From CAYWHE01 sp964458125 (lineage in GTDB: Bacteria; Bacteroidota; Bacteroidia; AKYH767-A; OLB10): a stretch of 21,289 bases of DNA. The position numbers and the translations under genes are program-made. Below, in pieces: positions 14,872 through 21,289 of this stretch. Each line of letters begins with the position of its first letter. Within the stretch, counting starts at the first letter, position 1. The stretch is taken from contig CAYWHE010000050.1 in assembly GCA_964458125.1 (NCBI GenBank), positions 1 through 21,289 of the forward strand, written 5' to 3'. Under the pieces are notes generated by a model. The model saw only the letters and a list, made by a program, of their open reading frames with translations. It was not told where the DNA came from and did not search any database.

Positions 14872-16528
14872 GAAAAAACTGATATTCGATTTTTTAAGAA
14901 CCCATTCCATTCTCATCACCGGCATTTTTACGGCCGGTTTGCTGAACAGCATCGGAACGTTGCTGATACCGGTATTTATCGGGAAGTATTACCAGGTCGT
15001 CCTGCATGTACACTCCGTGCGTGGAGCATATTTTGACTCCTGGCTCCCGGGAACACAGGATGCAGTTGCCTTTTTCATCCTCTTCTTTTCGCTGATTGCA
15101 GGAAAAGGACTGTTTATGTTTTTTCAGAAATACCTGACCGGCTACGGAAGTGAATTATTCTCCAGAAAACTGCGGGAAGATTTGCTGGCCAAGCAACTGG
15201 CATTTACCATGGATGTGCACAACCGGAAACCGGTCGGGAAATACCTCCTGCGTTACAGTGGAGACCTGAATGCCATCCAGCGCTATATTTCAACGGGGAT
15301 GATTACATTTTCCATCGATATGCTGTTTATCATGCTGGCGTTTTGCCTGCTGTTTTTTCTTCAGTATCAGATGGCCCTGATCCTGCTTGCTGCATCCATA
15401 CTTCTTTTTGGCGTCATCATGTTGCTGAACCGCAGGCTGAAACTGCTGACTCTTAAAAGAAGAAACATCAGGTCTGAAAATCTTTCCTTCGTGGCTTCCC
15501 GGCTTCATGCCTTGCAGACCATTAAGGTATTCAACAGGGAGAAAGTGGAATCAAAAAAATTTGAGAGAAATTCTTTCAGGCTCTTTCAATACGGTGTGCA
15601 GTATTACAACAGGCTTGCCGTCATCAGTTCGGTATTGCCTTTATCCCTTTACCTGGTACTCGGTATCCTTATGGTGTACGTTTATTTCATCAAAATGAAC
15701 GGACACACCGACATACCGGCCTCCACCCTGCTGATATTTCTGATGATGTCCATCAACCTGCTGCCCGTTCTGAAACGTGTGATCCGTGTCAACACCACCT
15801 GGCAGGCCGGGGATATTTCCTTTCAGAAAGTACTGAACATTTTTAATGCCCCCGAAGAAAGCCGTCATGGAGATACGGTGCTAAAAAATGAACCCTGCCG
15901 GGTTACCATTTCCGGTGTCACCTTTGGTTATCGCGCTGACAGACCTGTATTTTCAAATCTTTCATTCACGGCCCGGCCAAACGAAATTACACTGATCAAA
16001 GGCAGCCAGGGCTCGGGGAAAAGCACCCTGTTTAAACTCATGCTGGGCTTATACCTTCCCCAGGAAGGAACCATACAACTGAATGATATTCCCACTTCGT
16101 GTATGAGTCCGTTTCACCTCCGCAAACAAATGACGCTGGTTTCCGATGATCTTCCCCTGCTGGGCAAAACAGTCTTTGAATCGGTTTCCTACAGCCGGAA
16201 AGAAGAAAGAAGGGATCCCGCAGCAGCCATGCTGAGCAAGTTAAAATTCAGCTCGGCCGGATCTGCGGAAACCGATCTTGATCTTCCGGTCATGGAACAG
16301 GGTCTTAATCTTTCCGCAGGCCAGCAAAAATTACTGAGGATCAGCAGGGCCCTCCTTACCCGTAAAAAAATTCTTCTCCTCGATGAACCCTTCTCCGGGC
16401 TGGATGCCGGATCAAAGGAAAATTTCATCAGGCTCCTGAACAGCCTCCGCTCCAAACGCACCATTCTGATCGCAGACCATCAGGAAACCACCGGCCTTGC
16501 TTATGACCAGGTGGTTGTACTTCCCTGA
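14855..16528 (+). CDS. ABC exporter half-transporter (fused membrane and ATPase domains)
   Basis: 557 residues. Six membrane segments (about 17-41, 70-90, 148-169, 172-191, 255-279, 290-308) precede a nucleotide-binding domain (about 348-557), the type-IV exporter layout that works as a dimer. Walker A GSQGSGKST (383-391), Walker B ILLLDEP (506-512), D-loop SGLD and the switch histidine ADHQ (H542) are intact. The usual Q-loop glutamine is aspartate (VSDDLPLL, D431), the signature is LSAGQ (486-490) rather than LSGGQ, and the protein stops at VVVLP, some 25-30 residues earlier than most exporters. There is no C39 peptidase domain. The substrate is unknown; the overlap with the P-loop gene suggests they act together. 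A start at ATG 14861 is also possible. Confidence 0.88.
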   Translation: MPMLTKKKLIFDFLRTHSILITGIFTAGLLNSIGTLLIPVFIGKYYQVVLHVHSVRGAYFDSWLPGTQDAVAFFILFFSLIAGKGLFMFFQKYLTGYGSELFSRKLREDLLAKQLAFTMDVHNRKPVGKYLLRYSGDLNAIQRYISTGMITFSIDMLFIMLAFCLLFFLQYQMALILLAASILLFGVIMLLNRRLKLLTLKRRNIRSENLSFVASRLHALQTIKVFNREKVESKKFERNSFRLFQYGVQYYNRLAVISSVLPLSLYLVLGILMVYVYFIKMNGHTDIPASTLLIFLMMSINLLPVLKRVIRVNTTWQAGDISFQKVLNIFNAPEESRHGDTVLKNEPCRVTISGVTFGYRADRPVFSNLSFTARPNEITLIKGSQGSGKSTLFKLMLGLYLPQEGTIQLNDIPTSCMSPFHLRKQMTLVSDDLPLLGKTVFESVSYSRKEERRDPAAAMLSKLKFSSAGSAETDLDLPVMEQGLNLSAGQQKLLRISRALLTRKKILLLDEPFSGLDAGSKENFIRLLNSLRSKRTILIADHQETTGLAYDQVVVLP

Positions 16529-16567
16529 GTTACCTACATTCCGTTATCCATTCATTTTAGCTTACCC

Positions 16568-16978
16568 ATGAAAAAAATACATCTCATGCTGCCGGCCATC
16601 CTTCTGACAGCGGCCCTGTCCTGCAAAAAAAATCCCGGAACCGGCGGAGACGCTTCCATCACCGGAAAGGTTTATGTCAAACACTATAATTCGACTTTTT
16701 CCAACCTGATCGCTTCCTATTATGGTCCCGATATTTATGTGTATATTATTTACGGCGATGATATCAGTTACGGACAACGAATCAAAACCAACTACCAGGG
16801 GGCATTTGAATTCAAGTACCTGTATAAAGGCGACTACACCATTTACACCTACAGTCTTGACTCCGCTTACATGGTCAATAATGCCATCCCCGGACCTGAT
16901 TCGGCTGTGGTAAGAAAGGTGAACATAGGCGGAAGAAAAGAACAGGCAGACATTGGCGACCTGGTGGTTTTTAAATGA
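16568..16978 (+). CDS. Small lipoprotein, possible Ig/transthyretin-like fold
   Basis: 136 residues. A lipoprotein signal ends ALSCKK with the lipidated cysteine at residue 19. The mature part, SITGKVYVKHYN, GAFEFKYLYKGDYTIYTYS and a final strand DIGDLVVFK, has the pattern of a carboxypeptidase-regulatory or transthyretin-like beta sandwich, where a G-x-F-x-F-x-x-L-x-x-G-x-Y motif is common. It is rich in tyrosine and has no catalytic motif. It starts 40 bp after the ABC exporter and its last codons overlap the next gene (ATGA), so it belongs to the same transcription unit. Function unknown; presumably a periplasmic or outer-membrane accessory protein. Confidence 0.8.
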   Translation: MKKIHLMLPAILLTAALSCKKNPGTGGDASITGKVYVKHYNSTFSNLIASYYGPDIYVYIIYGDDISYGQRIKTNYQGAFEFKYLYKGDYTIYTYSLDSAYMVNNAIPGPDSAVVRKVNIGGRKEQADIGDLVVFK

Positions 16979-17556
16979 TAAACAATATGAAAAACATTTG
17001 TTTATTCCTGCTGATATTTTACCCGGGATTATATTCCCCTCTTGCCGCCCAGAGCAGGAAAACCATTCGTGATCTGAAAATCCGTTCCGTTGAAATGCAC
17101 CAGACGGATTTTAAAAACGGTCTCGTGGAATCGGAGAAAAGTTCTTTTTCCACCTATGATAAAAAAGGTAACCCGTTGCTGGAAATTGAATACAACCCGG
17201 ACAGCAGTTACCGCAGAATGGAAGAGTTCGTTTACGACAGGAAAGGAAACCCCGTTCAGATCAGCCGTTATAATGAACATGGAAAACTCACCGCCATTAC
17301 CCGGATTGAATACGATAACTTTGGTAACAAATCAGCAGAAGTCGTTTCCGACTCCACCCAACATGTTCTCGAAAAAACAACTTTTCATTATACCTCTTTC
17401 GGGTTGAAGTCCCTTGAAATAACCACCGATGCGCTTGCCCGGCAGAAACGAAAAACAGAATACCGTTATGATGCACACGGCGCACTGATCGAACGCAGTA
17501 TTTATAATGAATCGGGTGAACTCATTTCCGTCCGCAGGTATACATACCAATACTGA
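16975..17556 (+). CDS. Secreted miniature RHS/YD-repeat-like protein
   Basis: 193 residues from ATG 16975, which overlaps the stop of the lipoprotein gene; ATG 16987 (MKNICLFLL) gives a cleaner signal peptide ending SPLAAQS and may be the true start. After the signal come about four units of roughly 27 residues of the form TYDKKGNPLLEIEY, VYDRKGNPVQISRYNEHG, EYDNFGNKSAEVV and RYDAHGALIERSIYNESG, the strand-turn pattern of YD (RHS) repeats. There is no RHS core, toxin or attachment domain. Such short YD-like proteins exist in Bacteroidota, with unknown roles. Its stop shares a base with the next start (TGATG), so the downstream barrel gene is translationally coupled. Confidence 0.8.
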   Translation: MINNMKNICLFLLIFYPGLYSPLAAQSRKTIRDLKIRSVEMHQTDFKNGLVESEKSSFSTYDKKGNPLLEIEYNPDSSYRRMEEFVYDRKGNPVQISRYNEHGKLTAITRIEYDNFGNKSAEVVSDSTQHVLEKTTFHYTSFGLKSLEITTDALARQKRKTEYRYDAHGALIERSIYNESGELISVRRYTYQY

Positions 17557-18227
17557 TGCAGGCAAAAAACAAGGTTCTATACTGGCTCCTGGCGCTGACA
17601 GTGACCCCCATGGCCATGCAGGCGCAGCAGGAAGATGCCGCAGGCTGGCTTACCCTTTCCGTGGAAAAAAAACTGAACCGGCATTTTTCCCTGGGATTCC
17701 TCAACCAGTATGCCTTTAACCAGAATTACAGTGAAACCGGGTATTTTTTTTTCGACGGGGGACTGGAATACAAATACAATGATCATGTCAGCGTTTCACT
17801 GAATTACCGGCTGAATAACTTCCGGAACCGTGACAATTTTTACGAAGAAAGAAACAGCTGGTATGCAGATCTTTCCCTCAGCAAGGGATTTGGCCCTTTC
17901 TCACTGGGTTGGCGGAGCCGGTACCAGCGGCAATACTATGGCGGATTTTTTTCAGAAAATGCACGAAGCCCGTTGGTGGTTAACCGGAATAGGTTTACTT
18001 TGCGTTATAAAATCAACTGGTATTACAGCCTGTTTGTTTCCGAAGAATTGTTTACCAGGTTTTATCCGGAATGGCAACTGACCTCCTGGCGGACTACCGC
18101 TGGCTTCAGCAGGCAATGGAACCTGCATCATAAAGTGGAACTAACTTATGCTATACAGCAACAGGTCAACCGGAAAAGCAAAAGAAGGGACTTTATCACC
18201 GGACTGGCCTATTATTATAAATTCTAA
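17556..18227 (+). CDS. DUF2490 family outer-membrane beta-barrel protein
   Basis: 223 residues. A signal peptide (1-24, ending MQAQQ) is followed by alternating amphipathic strands rich in aromatic residues (GWLTLSVEKKLNRHFSLGF, VSVSLNYRLNNFRNRDNF, NRFTLRYKINWYYSLFVSEE, LFTRFYPEWQ). It ends in YYYKF, the terminal phenylalanine used by the BAM machinery. Length and the W-x-x-x-x-x-x-K-K-L-N opening match DUF2490, small barrels of unknown function in Bacteroidota. It overlaps the YD-like gene by one base and is followed after one base by the asparaginase ATG, so all three should be translated from one mRNA. Confidence 0.88.
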   Translation: MQAKNKVLYWLLALTVTPMAMQAQQEDAAGWLTLSVEKKLNRHFSLGFLNQYAFNQNYSETGYFFFDGGLEYKYNDHVSVSLNYRLNNFRNRDNFYEERNSWYADLSLSKGFGPFSLGWRSRYQRQYYGGFFSENARSPLVVNRNRFTLRYKINWYYSLFVSEELFTRFYPEWQLTSWRTTAGFSRQWNLHHKVELTYAIQQQVNRKSKRRDFITGLAYYYKF

Positions 18228-18228
18228 G

Positions 18229-19290
18229 ATGCCCGTTTTAAAAACGATATTGATTTTTCTTATCTTGTCATACTTTTCAGTTCCTCTCATGTCACAGAAA
18301 CCCATCCCTGCCATACCTGCCGGATCACCCAAACATAAGATTGCCATTGCCTTGCACGGGGGGGCGGGAAATATTCTGAAACGCAACCTGGATTCGCTTC
18401 AGTTGCAGGCCTGCCGTGACAAAATGAAGGAGGCCCTGTTAGCCGGATATGATTTGCTCAGGAAAGACAGCAGCAGCCTTGCAGCCGTGGAGGCCGTAAT
18501 TCGTAAACTGGAGGATTCCCCGTTGTTCAACGCGGGAAAAGGTTCTGTTTTTACTCATGATGGCCGGAATGAAATGGATGCTGCCATTATGGATGGCCAC
18601 ACACTCCGGGCCGGGGCAGTCGCCGGAACGAGAACCATTAAAAACCCGATCTCCGCAGCAAAAGCCGTGATGGAGCGGTCCGATTTTGTGTTTCTTAGCG
18701 GTGCTGGTGCTGAAGAATTTTCTATGGCAAACGGGCTGGAAATTGTTGATCCGTCCTATTTCTATGAAGAAGAACGATGGCAACAACTCCTCCGGGTCCG
18801 AGACAGCACCATTAGCACACCGAAACCAGATACTACAGGGTACCTTCAGGAAGAAAGCGGTCAACCGGAAAAATTCGGGACCGTGGGCTGCGTAGCCCTC
18901 GATCATTTTGGAAACCTTGCCGCCGGAACCTCCACCGGAGGCATAGTCAATAAACAGTACAACCGCATTGGCGACTCACCGCTGATCGGTTCCGGAACTT
19001 ATGCGAATAACAGCACCTGTGCCGTTTCCTGTACCGGGCATGGTGAGGACTTTATCCGTGCCGTGGCCGCCTATGATATTTCCGCCATGATGGAATATAA
19101 AGGATACCCCCTGTCAAAGGCCACTTACACATTAATTATGGAAAAACTGAAAAGCACGAAAGGAAAAGGCGGAGTCATCGCATTGGATCGTAAAGGGAAC
19201 ATTTCCATGGTTTTTAATACGGAAGGAATGTTCCGGGCTTATATCGACAGGAAAGGAAATCCGGTAGTCCATATTTTTACGAAGGACTGA
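18229..19290 (+). CDS. Exported isoaspartyl peptidase/L-asparaginase (Ntn-hydrolase, IaaA type)
   Basis: 353 residues from ATG 18229. The frame is open upstream to 18148, but this start gives a proper signal peptide (1-22, ending VPLMSQ). The enzyme domain opens with ALHGGAGN (41-48) and contains SPLFNAGKGSVFTHDG (97-112) and the autoprocessing site FGTVGCVALD. Cleavage before T218 would create the nucleophile of the beta subunit, followed by GTSTGGIVNK and GDSPLIGSGTYA. It is a plant-type asparaginase that hydrolyses isoaspartyl dipeptides and asparagine; export suggests periplasmic peptide salvage. Last gene of the run, one base after the DUF2490 stop. No clear terminator follows in the 51-bp gap to the convergent gene. 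Confidence 0.93.
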   Translation: MPVLKTILIFLILSYFSVPLMSQKPIPAIPAGSPKHKIAIALHGGAGNILKRNLDSLQLQACRDKMKEALLAGYDLLRKDSSSLAAVEAVIRKLEDSPLFNAGKGSVFTHDGRNEMDAAIMDGHTLRAGAVAGTRTIKNPISAAKAVMERSDFVFLSGAGAEEFSMANGLEIVDPSYFYEEERWQQLLRVRDSTISTPKPDTTGYLQEESGQPEKFGTVGCVALDHFGNLAAGTSTGGIVNKQYNRIGDSPLIGSGTYANNSTCAVSCTGHGEDFIRAVAAYDISAMMEYKGYPLSKATYTLIMEKLKSTKGKGGVIALDRKGNISMVFNTEGMFRAYIDRKGNPVVHIFTKD

Positions 19291-19341
19291 TTCGAATTTA
19301 AGACCCGGACCCCGCATGCATGAATGAATATAGTCCCCGTG

Positions 19342-19800
19342 TCAGGGCTGATGGTTTCCCTGCTTCCAGTTCAATTCCGTATATTTTTTAAAGTTATCCA
19401 GAATAGCCTGCCAACCCGATCGTTGCAGCTCGGGCGTATTTTCCCCTTCGGCTTCAAATGTCTCGGTGACTTTTGTATGTTGATGATCCGGGGTGAAGGA
19501 CACCTTAACTTTTCTTCCGTCGGCCAGGGTATAGGCGAGGTATTTGGTTTGAATCACCTTGTCATAGCTGCCTGCTAAATCAAATCCCATACTGCCGTCC
19601 TTCGCCTCCATCCTTGATAAAAACTTACCACCGGGACGCAAATCGTTTTCTGCCCTGGTGGTATGCCAGTCATCGGATGCATGGTTCCATTTTACAATGT
19701 CCTCCGGAGTAATCCAGTTTTTCCATACCATGTCAACCGGGGCCTGAATAACGGTCTCCACCGTTATCATCATTTTTTCACTGGTGTTCATTTGATTCAT
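19342..19800 (-). CDS. SRPBCC/AHSA1-domain protein
   Basis: 152 residues from ATG 19800; an upstream extension to 19842 would run into the VOC gene, so ATG 19800, four bases after the VOC stop, is preferred. The helix-grip signature is clear: ITVETVIQAPVDMVWKNWIT, PEDIVKWNHASDDWHT, LRPGGKFLSRMEAKDGS, a KVTETFEAEG strand and a C-terminal helix WQAILDNFKKYTE. It matches the AHSA1-like (Hsp90-activator homology) proteins of bacteria, small ligand-binding proteins with no fixed function. It lies directly after the PhnB-like VOC gene on the same strand and should be in the same operon. Confidence 0.88.
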   Translation of the reverse strand: MNQMNTSEKMMITVETVIQAPVDMVWKNWITPEDIVKWNHASDDWHTTRAENDLRPGGKFLSRMEAKDGSMGFDLAGSYDKVIQTKYLAYTLADGRKVKVSFTPDHQHTKVTETFEAEGENTPELQRSGWQAILDNFKKYTELNWKQGNHQP

Positions 19801-19804
19801 CTTT

Positions 19805-20242
19805 TTATTTTTCTGCACAGTTAAACATCCATTGAACGCCATATTTATCCGTCAGACTTCCAAAATAGGCGCCCCAAAACATATCCTGCAATGCCATGGT
19901 GATTTTTCCTCCCTTCGACAGGGCTTCAAATAATTTTTTTGTTTCCTGCCTGGTATCAGGCTCCAGGTTTATGTACATATTGTTTCCGGAATTCACTTTG
20001 AATCCCATGGATTCAGGAGCGTCCGTTCCCATCAGGACATGACCGCCAATAAGCGGAAGTTCCACGTGCATGACCAGGTTTTTATCAGCTTCTGAAATCG
20101 GTGGAGCGCCATCGGTTGCCGGAATGTCAGCGAAACGCGCGATGCCCCCGCTGGTAAATTCCCCTCCAAATACGGATTTATAAAAATTAAAGGCCTCCTC
20201 CGTCTGGCGGGGGAAGTTCAGGTAAGTGCTTACTCTTGCCAT
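19805..20242 (-). CDS. PhnB-like VOC family protein (glyoxalase/dioxygenase fold)
   Basis: 145 residues. MARVSTYLNFPRQTEEAFNF opens the first beta-alpha-beta-beta-beta unit, with the FYKSVFGGEF motif of PhnB-like proteins. GGHVLMGTDAPES and QDMFWGAYFGSLTDKYGVQW form the second unit and the ending shared with that subgroup. The fold usually binds a metal; here the role is unknown and no substrate can be read. First gene of the pair with the AHSA1-like protein. A possible -7 element on this strand (TATTTTTG, 20374-20381) would leave a leader of about 130 nt. Confidence 0.87.
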   Translation of the reverse strand: MARVSTYLNFPRQTEEAFNFYKSVFGGEFTSGGIARFADIPATDGAPPISEADKNLVMHVELPLIGGHVLMGTDAPESMGFKVNSGNNMYINLEPDTRQETKKLFEALSKGGKITMALQDMFWGAYFGSLTDKYGVQWMFNCAEK

Positions 20243-20394
20243 TTTTTTCGGTTTTATGGTTTGTAGTCAGGTGGTTGTTTTTATACTTATTTGTTTCTGG
20301 TTGACAGACCATTTGGATGTCAGGTGGAAATGCATTGAAGGGATCATAACCGTAAACTGCTTTCACTAATTTTCAAAAATACATCTTCTGTCAG

Positions 20395-20886
20395 TCAATG
20401 CAAATCAAACGACCGGACCATATCCCTGTTTGGAGAACCACCGTGACAGCCTGTACATGCCTTACCTTTTTTTCCTGAACCGTAAAGGACGGAACCATCG
20501 GCATTAAACTCCGCCCATATCCAGCCGCTTGCAGAATTGGATGCGGAAGGGCTTTTTTTCATCACTGCGTGCACGCTGAGTTGGCCGTTGCTTTGAATTT
20601 CCTTTACAATAACGGAACCGGAAGGAAAACTGCCGCCTGCTGGTAATTCACCGGTACTGTCCAAAGCCGCCTGGGCAATAGCATTAAACTTCAGTTTAAA
20701 CGGGCCGTGGGGACTTGGAGCTGCTGCCGGCAATACAGTTCCGTTTTGATAATAGCTGTAATTCCCCGAATTGATTTCATTGTAAAGTTCAAGATCAGCC
20801 GCCGGATCACCCTTTTCCTTTTCACAGGACTGAAAAATGAGCATTCCGGTTATAAATGAAAGTATGATAGGTGCAACCTGGTTCAT
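20395..20886 (-). CDS. Cytochrome P460-like haem lipoprotein
   Basis: 163 residues. A lipoprotein signal ends FQSCEKEKG (lipidated cysteine at 21). The mature part includes SYYQNGTVLPAAAPSPHGPF, SVIVKEIQSNGQLSVHAVMK, WIWAEFNADGSV and a C-terminal CTGCH (C144, C147, H148) for covalent haem c attachment, followed by RDMVRSFDLH. Strand order and one CxxCH near the C-terminus fit the cytochrome P460 family, in which a lysine also crosslinks to the haem; which lysine, if any, cannot be judged here. P460-type enzymes oxidise hydroxylamine, or the proteins bind NO, but many members are uncharacterised. Probably a periplasmic, membrane-anchored protein on its own transcript. Confidence 0.82.
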   Translation of the reverse strand: MNQVAPIILSFITGMLIFQSCEKEKGDPAADLELYNEINSGNYSYYQNGTVLPAAAPSPHGPFKLKFNAIAQAALDSTGELPAGGSFPSGSVIVKEIQSNGQLSVHAVMKKSPSASNSASGWIWAEFNADGSVLYGSGKKGKACTGCHGGSPNRDMVRSFDLH

Positions 20887-20939
20887 CGGGTTTAATATTT
20901 CGGAATTAAAACTTGTGTCAGTTTATCCTGGTTAAGAAA

Positions 20940-20947
20940 CAAAGATA
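20940..20947 (-). promoter_or_regulatory. -7 promoter element of the P460-like gene (TATCTTTG)
   Basis: On the minus strand this is a perfect TAnnTTTG match, 53 bases before the ATG at 20886. A TTG at the expected -33 spacing is not evident. Confidence 0.5.
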
Positions 20948-21105
20948 ACCAATGGTTTTAAAGAACCGAACGATCTTGATATATTTATATAAATTATGGC
21001 TGATGTGATAGTCCGGCAAATAAAGTCAAACTTGCCAATTTTCAAAGAAATAAGCAAAACGATCCATTAGCTGGTTTATGGCTTTACCAGGTAAAGGCAT
21101 TGGCC

Positions 21106-21289
21106 TTATCCGGTCTTTTCTGCAAAGGCAATGATATGTCCATCGGGATCGGCAAAGTAACACACCCGGTCACCCCAGTCCCTGTCCTGCAAAGGACTGA
21201 TGAGCTTTGCACCACATGAAACCGCATGATCAAACACAGTTTGAATATTTTCCACAGACAGGTACAGTTCGCAACGGGGAATACCATTT
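21106..21289 (-). CDS. VOC family (glyoxalase-like) protein, C-terminal fragment
   Basis: Read in the minus frame that begins at 21288, 60 codons to a TAA at 21106-21108; the 5' part lies beyond the right edge. The fragment contains ELYLSVENIQTVFDHAV, SPLQDRDWGDRVCYFADPDG and HIIAFAEK. The W-G-x-R-x-x-Y-F-x-D-P-D-G-x-x-I-x-F-x-E ending is highly typical of the glyoxalase/bleomycin-resistance (VOC) superfamily, and the final glutamate in FAEK is the usual metal ligand. Substrate unknown. It is separate from the P460-like gene (219-bp gap). Confidence 0.85.
   Translation of the reverse strand, partial: NGIPRCELYLSVENIQTVFDHAVSCGAKLISPLQDRDWGDRVCYFADPDGHIIAFAEKTG

Noticed and set aside
16500..16567. 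Frameshift explaining the short end of the ABC ATPase domain
   Set aside because: The other two frames after 16528 do not continue with an ATPase C-terminus, so the short end appears real.
18148..18228. Upstream start for the asparaginase
   Set aside because: It would overlap the DUF2490 gene and bury the signal peptide 27 residues inside; ATG 18229 is right for an exported protein.
21084..21287. 67-codon minus frame at the right edge
   Set aside because: It is a shadow of the VOC fragment read one base apart; the true frame gives the typical WGDRVCYFADPDG motif and stops at 21106.
1..21289. CRISPR array, IS element, prophage or toxin-antitoxin module
   Set aside because: No regularly spaced repeats, transposase, integrase, phage protein or toxin-antitoxin pair could be recognised on either strand.

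Overview
The window looks like chromosomal DNA of a Bacteroidota bacterium, probably a Chitinophagales- or Sphingobacteriales-like environmental lineage. Four things point there. Two secreted proteins end in Por-secretion (type IX, T9SS) sorting domains. Several lipoproteins have the SCKK/SCEK-type lipobox seen in this phylum. Good matches to the Bacteroidota -7 promoter element TAnnTTTG lie upstream of several genes, and Shine-Dalgarno sites are scarce. The families present (DUF2490, head-GIN/DUF2807, LytTR sensors, START-like, LptF/G) are typical of the phylum. I see no prophage, IS element, CRISPR array or rRNA.

Layout. Positions 1-3400 (minus) hold an envelope cluster: an LptF/LptG permease, a group-4 glycosyltransferase overlapping it, and a second glycosyltransferase cut by the left edge. 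The permease and the first glycosyltransferase both start with TTG. Positions 3460-5313 hold an unknown protein, a START-like protein and an ICMT/PEMT-like membrane methyltransferase. Positions 5314-6001 hold tRNA-Met(CAU) with its promoter and terminator. They are preceded 474 bp upstream by a decayed copy of the same promoter, leader and tRNA. Positions 6092-8350 (minus) are an MlaE-MlaF lipid ABC importer core followed by a GIN-domain lipoprotein, with no MCE gene in view. Divergent from it is a membrane-bound LytTR regulator (8436-9506).

Positions 9701-10528 encode a secreted glutathione peroxidase with a T9SS tail. Positions 10834-19290 are a long same-strand run with gaps or overlaps of -17 to +40 bp after the first gene: a 974-residue, about 16-repeat SBBP propeller protein with a T9SS tail; an uncharacterised P-loop protein with a His-rich tail; an ABC exporter with unusual Q-loop and signature sequences; a small lipoprotein; a miniature YD-repeat-like secreted protein; a DUF2490 outer-membrane barrel; and an exported isoaspartyl peptidase/L-asparaginase. 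The most interesting candidates for an undescribed system are the P-loop protein/ABC exporter pair and the coupled small envelope genes after it.

Positions 19342-21289 (minus) hold an AHSA1/SRPBCC protein and a PhnB-like VOC protein in one operon, a cytochrome P460-like lipoprotein with a CTGCH haem motif, and the C-terminal end of another VOC protein. All family assignments rest on reading motifs by eye; no search was run.
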